13,975 bases of DNA from JBBQTU01 sp038213005 (GTDB lineage Bacteria; Planctomycetota; Phycisphaerae; Tepidisphaerales; Tepidisphaeraceae): positions 1 to 13,975 of the forward strand of contig JBBQTU010000104.1 of NCBI GenBank assembly GCA_038213005.1, read 5' to 3'. The number at the start of each line of letters is the position of its first letter. The first letter of the stretch is position 1. The position numbers and the translations under genes were made by a program. The notes beneath the pieces were generated by a model that had not been told where the DNA came from, did no database searches, and saw nothing but the letters and a program-made list of their open reading frames with translations. Below are positions 7,654 through 13,975 of the stretch, one piece after another.

Positions 7654-10600
7654 TCAGGCGTCCACGATCACCCGGGCCACGAGAAAAACCAGCCGCACGC
7701 CGGCGACCTTGCTGCCGCCCATCCGCTCGATCGCCTGACGATAGTAGCCACACTGTTTCTGATAGCCGATCGCCCGCTCGCTGCCGGGCTGCGGGACAGC
7801 GCGGTCGGTCTTGTAGTCGATGATCAGCAGGCCCTGGGGGGTGGGCACGATCGCATCCAGCCGGCCACGGACCATGATGTGGTCCATGGGGTCCAGCACC
7901 CCCTCGCCCCCAGCCGGCGGTGCGGCCGGGAAGTAGAACGGAAGCTCACGGTGACTGCGGCCCTGCTTGAGCAGTTCGCCGATCTCGCTGGCCAGCAGCC
8001 AGCGGATCGAATCGAGATCGACAAGCTGGGCCTGCTGGGGCGTGAGCTGATGCCGCTGCACCATGGCGTCAATCTGATGCTGGAGCGTGGCGTCGGCGGT
8101 GGCGAAATCCAGATACTGCAATACGGCATGGGTCGCGATCCCGCGGTCGGCGGCGGAGGCCCCCGTGCCCGACTCGGCCAGGAAGGACGGCGGTGGGAGC
8201 AGATCGTCATCGTCCATCTCGCGGCCGCCGCTGGCTCTCGGTTGGCGAGGCGCGGGCGCCTGGGCGATGAAGACTGGCGCATCCTCTGGATCGGCCCCGA
8301 CGAGGACCGGCTGGTCGGCTGAGTCGCTCTTACTGAGGCCCGTGACCGACTGGACGGCGGCGATCCGCGACAGCGGCATATAAGGATACTGATAAGCGAT
8401 CCGCGCGATGGCATCCGCCGCGGGATCGCTCGCCCCGGCACCGGATGCTTCAGTCGGGGTTGCCTCGCCGACGGGGGCGAGGCGGCCGCAGCTCGCGCTG
8501 CCACTGTGAGCGCCAGCCGCAAGATCCTGGTCCGTCAGTTCATGGACCGCCAGGTGCGAGCGCGCGGCGGGCGAGTCAGCCAGCATGAGGAGCCATTGCA
8601 GTGAGCACCCAACGCCCATGACGGCGGCGGCACTGAAGGCTCCCTCGCCGCCACGTTGCTTCCAGCGATCAATCTGCTCGCCCGAGGCAGACCCAAGCAG
8701 GACCAGATGCTCCTTGGCGCGGGTCAGGGCGACGTAGAGCGTTCGCATTTCCTCGGCGACGGTCGCATCTTTCAGTCTGGTCGAGACCAGGATCGAAGCC
8801 AGGGAGTTGTAGCGGACGTTGCGCTGCTCGTTGGCAACCTCCAGCGCCAATCCGGCTTCGCGGTGAAGCAGAATGGAACCCCGGGCATCGATCAAGTTAA
8901 ACTTTCGCCCCAGATCGGGCAGAATGACCACCGGGAACTCCAGGCCTTTGCTGGCGTGAATGGTCATGATGCGAACGGTATCGTCCCCTGCGCGGGCGGC
9001 CGCCTCGCCGATATCCGAGCGCTTGGCGATGCCGTGCATCATCTGTAAGAAGGGATAGAGCCCCTGCTTTTCGCACGAGGCAAAGACCTGAGCGCGGCGG
9101 TGCAGTTCCATGAGGTTGCCGATGCGCTGGCCGCCGCGATCCAGAGCGGCGCAGAAAGCCAGATAGGCGCTATCCTGCAGCACTGTCCAGATCAGCTCAT
9201 CCACCGGGCACTGCCGCGACAACTGCCGCCAGCGCGCCAGGTCCGCCAGCACCCGCTGCAGCGCGATGGCCAGCTCATCGTTCTGCGCCAGCGCATACAA
9301 AGCCACGGCTTGATGAAATGGTGGACGCGGGTCCTGCTCTAGGGCAAACAGGCGAATGCAAGCCATGGCATCTTCGGGATGCACCAGGTTGGCGACAGGC
9401 CCGCGCAGCACCGCGGCCAGGGAGATGTCCTGCTGCTGGTTGTCGATCACCTCCAGCAGGCTCATGATGTCGCTGATCTCCACCGCGTCGAAAAAGCCGT
9501 TGCGACTGTCGGCATACGCCCGCACGCCCATGCCCAGCAGTTGCCGCACATAGACATTGGCCGTGCCACGCATCGTGCGCAGCAGGATGACGATGTCGCC
9601 GGGCTTGATATCCCGGTACTTACTGCCGTCACCTTTCTCATCCTTCGCCAGGACCTTCCGTCGCGGCGTGCCGTCATAACCCAGCAGGTCGCGGATGATC
9701 CGCCCGACGTGCAGGGCCTCACGCTCGCAGCGTTCCAGTTCGCTGGCATCATCGTCGGGGCGCACCTTGTCGGCGACTTCGGGGTTGAGTTCAGCGTCGC
9801 CACACTCAGACGACACCGCTTCCTGCGCGCCCTGGTCCTGCTGATCTTCGTCGATCACATACAGGTCAACCGGCGTGCCCGCAAAGGCCTCGGGATCGGG
9901 CGGGTAGTCGCCCCTGGGCACCAGTAGATGATCGTCGTTGTAGTTGATCTCCGTTCGTCCGTCGGGATCGATCTCGGTGCTGCGCTGGCTGATCATCAGC
10001 GGCGTGAAGATGGCATTGATCGCTTCGAGCACGCCAGCGCGGCTGCGGAAGTTCTCGCGCAGGTGAATCGTCCGGCCGTCGGCAGGTTGATCGTGGAAGT
10101 GCCTCTCCCGACCGGTGAACAGTTCCGGCCGAGCCAGACGAAACCGATAGATGCTCTGCTTCACATCGCCAACGCAGAAGAGATTGCCACACTTGCCCTG
10201 GCTGATGAGACACTCTGTGCTGGTGAGGCGCAGAATCTCGTTCTGCACGTCGTTGATGTCCTGGTACTCATCGACCAGCACCTGGGTAAATCGCTGATGA
10301 CAGGCCCGGGCCACGTCACTGGGGCCGCCGCCCGCCGCATCGCGCAAGAGCTGCAAAGCCAGCCGCTCAAGGTCCGAGAAGTCCAGGGCATTGGCGTCAC
10401 GTTTGGCCTGCGAATACTGCTGCTCCAGCAGGTCCACCAGTTGCAGCAGTTCTTCGGCGAAGGGAAGGATCTGCTTCATGCCCTCCTGAAGCGCGGCCGG
10501 ATCGAAGGCCAGTCGCTTGGCCAGTTCGCTCTTTGAATTGAGCGATTCCTTCGCCGGTACGATCAGTTGCCGTAGCTCTTCAGCGTTGGCTGTCTTGGCG

Positions 10601-11484
10601 GTGATATTGGGCTGCCTGGAAAGTTCCTCAGCCATCACCTGCTTCGCCAGATCGATTCGTCCAGTCTCCACTGCCTCGCGAATCCGCGTGGCGCGATCCA
10701 CCAGCACACCCGCGTATTTGCAATACTTCTCTTCCGCGCCAAGGCTGCTCAGCCCATCCTCGGCCGCTCTGGCAACCTTCACAGCCTCCTCAGCCACCAC
10801 AATCAGGCGACCGATGAACTTCCTGCCCAGTGCCGAGTCCCCCAGCGCCTTCTGCCCTGCCTCGGCGAGGACGGCGATCTTGTCACTTCTCCAGCCGGCG
10901 GGATCGACCACGCTACGGAGCGTCTGGTAGACGTGCGTGACCGCGCCGATCACCGGCGCGTCCGACCCTGAGCCATAGAGATCGATGAGCGATCGGAACC
11001 GTTCGCGGACATAGCTCTGCTCAAACAGTTCGGTGATCGTCTCGTCCAGCAGGAGATTGGCCGCATCCTGTTCGATAACGGTGAACTGCGGGTCCAGGCC
11101 CAGCAAGTGGAAGTTCTGGCGGATCAGCCGGGAACAGAACCCGTGGATGGTACTGATCTGCGCGTGGCCTAGCAGAGTGAGTTGCCGGGCGAGTCGTCTG
11201 GCGCGCGGCGACGCGACATCGCTGCCCAGCGCCTTGGCCAATGCCCGTTCGATGCGAGAGCGCATCTCACCGGCCGCCGCGTCGGTGAACGTCACAACCA
11301 GCAGCTCGTCGATGTTGCACGGCTGGGGCGCATCGGCCACGAGATACACACATCGCTCGGCCAGCACGCTGGTCTTGCCCGACCCGGCCGCCGCCGAGAC
11401 CAGGATGGACTGCCCCGTGGCCCGGATGGCATCCTGCTGGGCGGGCGTCCAGTTTGGAGCTTTGGGAAGAGCGCTGTCAGCCAT
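7654..11484 (-). CDS. addA: AddA, helicase-nuclease subunit of AddAB (RexAB-type) double-strand-break repair complex
   Basis: This 1276-aa subunit unwinds and resects DNA ends with AddB, preparing 3' single strands for RecA. The UvrD/PcrA-type helicase motifs run in order: Walker A GSGKT (34-38), motif Ia TFTDAAAGEM (65-74), DEYQD (405-409), GDVKQSIYRFR (439-449), ENFRSR (477-482), TIHASKGLEF (841-850) and YVALTRAKE (917-925). The C-terminal PD-(D/E)xK nuclease has H1119, D1210 and DYK (1223-1225), so it should be active. Length is close to B. subtilis AddA. Start ATG 11484 has GGAGG 9 nt upstream and begins right before the conserved N-terminus; an extension upstream would overlap addB heavily and looks like shadow translation. 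It overlaps the addB stop by 8 nt, indicating coupled translation. An acidic, low-conservation insert lies at about 544-590. A Gly/Ala/Ser/Pro-rich, acidic linker at about 990-1115 precedes the nuclease domain. Confidence 0.95.
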   Translation of the reverse strand: MADSALPKAPNWTPAQQDAIRATGQSILVSAAAGSGKTSVLAERCVYLVADAPQPCNIDELLVVTFTDAAAGEMRSRIERALAKALGSDVASPRARRLARQLTLLGHAQISTIHGFCSRLIRQNFHLLGLDPQFTVIEQDAANLLLDETITELFEQSYVRERFRSLIDLYGSGSDAPVIGAVTHVYQTLRSVVDPAGWRSDKIAVLAEAGQKALGDSALGRKFIGRLIVVAEEAVKVARAAEDGLSSLGAEEKYCKYAGVLVDRATRIREAVETGRIDLAKQVMAEELSRQPNITAKTANAEELRQLIVPAKESLNSKSELAKRLAFDPAALQEGMKQILPFAEELLQLVDLLEQQYSQAKRDANALDFSDLERLALQLLRDAAGGGPSDVARACHQRFTQVLVDEYQDINDVQNEILRLTSTECLISQGKCGNLFCVGDVKQSIYRFRLARPELFTGRERHFHDQPADGRTIHLRENFRSRAGVLEAINAIFTPLMISQRSTEIDPDGRTEINYNDDHLLVPRGDYPPDPEAFAGTPVDLYVIDEDQQDQGAQEAVSSECGDAELNPEVADKVRPDDDASELERCEREALHVGRIIRDLLGYDGTPRRKVLAKDEKGDGSKYRDIKPGDIVILLRTMRGTANVYVRQLLGMGVRAYADSRNGFFDAVEISDIMSLLEVIDNQQQDISLAAVLRGPVANLVHPEDAMACIRLFALEQDPRPPFHQAVALYALAQNDELAIALQRVLADLARWRQLSRQCPVDELIWTVLQDSAYLAFCAALDRGGQRIGNLMELHRRAQVFASCEKQGLYPFLQMMHGIAKRSDIGEAAARAGDDTVRIMTIHASKGLEFPVVILPDLGRKFNLIDARGSILLHREAGLALEVANEQRNVRYNSLASILVSTRLKDATVAEEMRTLYVALTRAKEHLVLLGSASGEQIDRWKQRGGEGAFSAAAVMGVGCSLQWLLMLADSPAARSHLAVHELTDQDLAAGAHSGSASCGRLAPVGEATPTEASGAGASDPAADAIARIAYQYPYMPLSRIAAVQSVTGLSKSDSADQPVLVGADPEDAPVFIAQAPAPRQPRASGGREMDDDDLLPPPSFLAESGTGASAADRGIATHAVLQYLDFATADATLQHQIDAMVQRHQLTPQQAQLVDLDSIRWLLASEIGELLKQGRSHRELPFYFPAAPPAGGEGVLDPMDHIMVRGRLDAIVPTPQGLLIIDYKTDRAVPQPGSERAIGYQKQCGYYRQAIERMGGSKVAGVRLVFLVARVIVDA

Positions 11485-13975
11485 GACTTGGTCCCTCCCC
11501 AAGGGTCTTGGGTGCAAGAAGCTCCAGCACCTCATCTCGACGCATCGGCCGCAGTGGCCGGTATCCGCTGGTCGCCGGCTCGAACCGGCACACGCTGCGG
11601 TAGTCGCACAGCGGACACGGCGAACGTTTGCCGTGCATATAGGGACGGATCTCGACCTGCCCTCCGAGCACATCGTCAGCCATCACTGCCAACGTCTTGC
11701 GCACGTGCTCGAGCAGCGCATCAAACTGGTCATGATTGGCCGCGTCACCCTGGTGCTGCCCCTTCGCTGCGCCATCGTCGTCGACCTGGAAGCTGAACAA
11801 TTGCGACTTGCCCTTCTCATCGCGGTCGCCCAGGTCATCGGCGGCGTCCATGTCGATCAGCCCCCGCGGCCTGGCCGACAGACAATCCTCCGGCGCATCG
11901 GCGCTGTCCTTCACCTTCCGGAGCTTTCGAAGCAACTGCACATAGAACGCGGCAACCGGCGTCACCGGTTTGCCCGTCAGCTTGTGGCCGTGCTCGCGCA
12001 ACACCAGCAGATACGTCAGCAGTTGCAGCGTCAGGCCGTGGTAGACCTGATCCAGCGCCAGCCTCTTCTCATTGAGCTTGTAGTCATACACCGCCGCCTT
12101 CGCCTGATCTTCGACCAGGTCGACCCGATCGATGCGGCCTTGCAGTATCAATTCGCGCTGTGTCGGCGTCGTCAGGATCAGCGGCGGAAGCTGCCCTCCG
12201 GGACCGAAGTCCACCTCCGCCCCGGCCGGGCGCAGACGGTTCTTGTGCTCGTCCATGAAGCACTGATCCACCAGCACCTTCTCCACCGTCCGCCGGACAT
12301 GATCCAGCAGATAGCGATTCCGCTGCGAACTGAGCATCAACTGCCCGCGCAGGGTCTGACCGATCTCCTCCACCAGTTCGGGGATCATCTGTGCCACCGG
12401 CTGATCCGACCATCTCAGCCTGTCGCGGACCATCCGTCGCACCAGCAGTTCCAGCACATTGTGAAACACGTTGCCCAGGTCCATCGCGGTGACCTCGGCA
12501 ACCTCGCGCTGCCGCAGGTGCAGAGTGTACTGGGCAAAATGCTTGAACGGGCAGGCGGCAAACGCCTCCAGGCGCGAAACACTGGCCTGCAAGGTGCGAC
12601 CAAAGAGCCGGTCGACGACCGACTGGGAAAGCCTTGCATCGTTACGATGGTGCAAGCCTCGCAAGGCGGCATCCATCAGGCCTTGCGACGCCGGATCGGC
12701 GCAAAGCCACTTCCGCAGATCCGCCGCCCCGTCGGGTAGTGGCTGCGCGCCCCGTCGCGCGTCGGCCAGATGCGCAGCGGCGGCCCAACGTTGCACGGCC
12801 GCGCCTCGCGTGCCGATCCCGCCGGTCCAGTGCGCGGCGACCCCCGAATCGCGAGTCAGCGGAACGATTTGCCCAATCTCGCCCAGCAGCGGCGACGGGG
12901 GCATTTCCGTGCCCGTCTCGTCGGCCGTATGACGCGTCAGCACCAGCAACTCGGTCGCCCGCGTCAGGGCGATATACGCCAGCTCCCGCTCCTCCAGGAT
13001 CATCCGTAGCGGATCGCGCGCCAGTTCCACCCCGCGGGCCAACAGCGCCTGCCGCTCGGCGTCGGAGAACACCTGGTCCTCTTCGGCGCGGCCGGGGAAC
13101 ATGCCGTCATTCAGCCCCATGACAATGACCGCGCGAAACTCCGGGCTACGACTGCGATCGATCTGCCCGACCAGCACTTGATCCACTGTCGGCGGAGTGA
13201 TCGCCAGATCAAACCCCTCCATCGCTGCTTCCAGCGACTGAGCCAGCGCGCGGGCGTCCATCGTCTGGTCGCCCAGAAGTTGCACCACTTCGTCCAGCAC
13301 GGCCATGACCCGCACCCAGGCTTGCTTGTGCTCGGCTCTGAGTTGCACATCGCCGCTGGTGTCGGCCACCTCCATCCATCGCGCCAGGCTGGCTCGAATG
13401 CCCAGTTCATCGCCTGACAGCAGGCGATACAACTCAACGACCATTTCCTGTGCAGTGTGCGGCGTATCGCTCACGCGACTGATGAACTGGCGAATCGGCC
13501 CCAAGGCTCGGCAACGCAGCTCGTCGCACGCGCGGCTCTCCAAAATCTCCTGACACGTCTGCTCGTCGGGTTCCTCGTCTTCGCGAATCGGGCGGCTGGT
13601 GAACCGCCACGGCTCACGCTGGACCCATTTTTCCCGATCAATGCCGTGCAGAAGGGCAAAGTTCTCCAGCCGGTCGGCCTCGCTATCGCTCAGCGGCAAC
13701 AGACCGGTCTTCAGCAGTTCGATCACCGTCTCCTGCCGCCACTTGAGGCGCATGATGCCCAGCACCGCGCGGATCCATCGCAGTAGTGCATGATGACTCA
13801 TCGACCGGCGCTGGTCGATGAAACAGGGGATCCCATATTCGGAAAATATTGCCGACACCCACGGGCGATACGGCCCGATCTGCCGGGCAAACACGCCGAT
13901 CTCGCGCAGCCGAAACCCCTGCTGCTGCCATTGGCGAATCTGCCGGGCAACGGCTTCCACCTCCTCGCGCGGCGA
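11477..13975 (-). CDS. addB: AddB, nuclease/inactive-helicase subunit of AddAB, C-terminal part (cut by window edge)
   Basis: The reading frame is open to the right edge, so 832 codons are visible and the N-terminus with the Walker A region lies outside. A GTG at 13958-13960 is probably internal. Counting from the first full codon at the edge, a UvrD-like core retains VIVMGLNDGMFPG (about 283-295) and AYIALTRATE (333-342). The C-terminal nuclease has H505, D616 in QGRIDRVD and DYK (631-633). Four cysteines match the AddB iron-sulfur site: C475 in the AACPFKHF segment and C787, C790, C796 in the CPLCDYRSVC stretch (C-x2-C-x5-C). With AddA it forms the end-resecting complex; AddB's nuclease normally cuts the opposite strand and its core reads the Chi-like regulatory site. 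The stop overlaps the addA start by 8 nt. Acidic, probably flexible residues lie at about 705-745. Confidence 0.93.
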   Translation of the reverse strand, partial: SPREEVEAVARQIRQWQQQGFRLREIGVFARQIGPYRPWVSAIFSEYGIPCFIDQRRSMSHHALLRWIRAVLGIMRLKWRQETVIELLKTGLLPLSDSEADRLENFALLHGIDREKWVQREPWRFTSRPIREDEEPDEQTCQEILESRACDELRCRALGPIRQFISRVSDTPHTAQEMVVELYRLLSGDELGIRASLARWMEVADTSGDVQLRAEHKQAWVRVMAVLDEVVQLLGDQTMDARALAQSLEAAMEGFDLAITPPTVDQVLVGQIDRSRSPEFRAVIVMGLNDGMFPGRAEEDQVFSDAERQALLARGVELARDPLRMILEERELAYIALTRATELLVLTRHTADETGTEMPPSPLLGEIGQIVPLTRDSGVAAHWTGGIGTRGAAVQRWAAAAHLADARRGAQPLPDGAADLRKWLCADPASQGLMDAALRGLHHRNDARLSQSVVDRLFGRTLQASVSRLEAFAACPFKHFAQYTLHLRQREVAEVTAMDLGNVFHNVLELLVRRMVRDRLRWSDQPVAQMIPELVEEIGQTLRGQLMLSSQRNRYLLDHVRRTVEKVLVDQCFMDEHKNRLRPAGAEVDFGPGGQLPPLILTTPTQRELILQGRIDRVDLVEDQAKAAVYDYKLNEKRLALDQVYHGLTLQLLTYLLVLREHGHKLTGKPVTPVAAFYVQLLRKLRKVKDSADAPEDCLSARPRGLIDMDAADDLGDRDEKGKSQLFSFQVDDDGAAKGQHQGDAANHDQFDALLEHVRKTLAVMADDVLGGQVEIRPYMHGKRSPCPLCDYRSVCRFEPATSGYRPLRPMRRDEVLELLAPKTLGEGPSHG
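11494..11498 (-). promoter_or_regulatory. Ribosome-binding site of addA inside addB
   Basis: The minus strand reads GGAGG 9 nt before the addA ATG (11482-11484). It lies within the last codons of addB, so ribosomes finishing addB at 11477 pass it. This fixes the addA start and supports coupled translation. Confidence 0.7.

Overview
The window is GC-rich, densely coding bacterial chromosome. The family content (a DUF4954 protein, a stand-alone SIS-domain sugar-phosphate isomerase, AddAB recombination nucleases) and the short GC-rich palindromes between genes best fit a Planctomycetota-like (PVC) bacterium. This placement is an inference from gene families and base composition; there is no rRNA or marker gene to prove it.

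Layout. Positions 1-470 hold no convincing gene. They carry a roughly 127-bp imperfect tandem repeat (79 to about 352) and a 9-bp leader hairpin just ahead of the first gene. Two plus-strand genes follow: a SIS-domain protein resembling the GlmS isomerase half (471-1490) and a large DUF4954 protein with left-handed beta-helix-like repeats (1593-3794). They may form one transcription unit, perhaps handling amino-sugar phosphates, but no reaction can be assigned to the DUF4954 protein. A perfect 9-bp hairpin (3830-3851) separates this pair from a convergent copper-type P1B ATPase (3862-6150, minus).

The divergent region 6151-6467 is regulatory. The ATPase has a consensus TATAAT box followed by a perfect palindrome that ends next to its start codon. 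On the other side, a small Phd/YefM-type antitoxin gene (6468-6722, plus) has a near-consensus promoter with a 9-bp inverted repeat over the predicted transcription start. Between the two lies a pair of inverted 18-bp repeats. No toxin gene accompanies the antitoxin.

The rest is on the minus strand: a NagD-like HAD phosphatase (6737-7534), addA (7654-11484) and the C-terminal part of addB (11477 to the window edge). The gene order is addB then addA, overlapping by 8 nt, so the two subunits of the double-strand-break-processing helicase-nuclease are probably translationally coupled. Both nuclease sites and the four iron-sulfur cysteines of AddB are present.

No tRNA, rRNA, CRISPR array, transposase or phage gene was seen. 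The least understood parts are the SIS/DUF4954 pair, the solitary antitoxin with its operator-like repeats, and the palindrome over the copper ATPase promoter.
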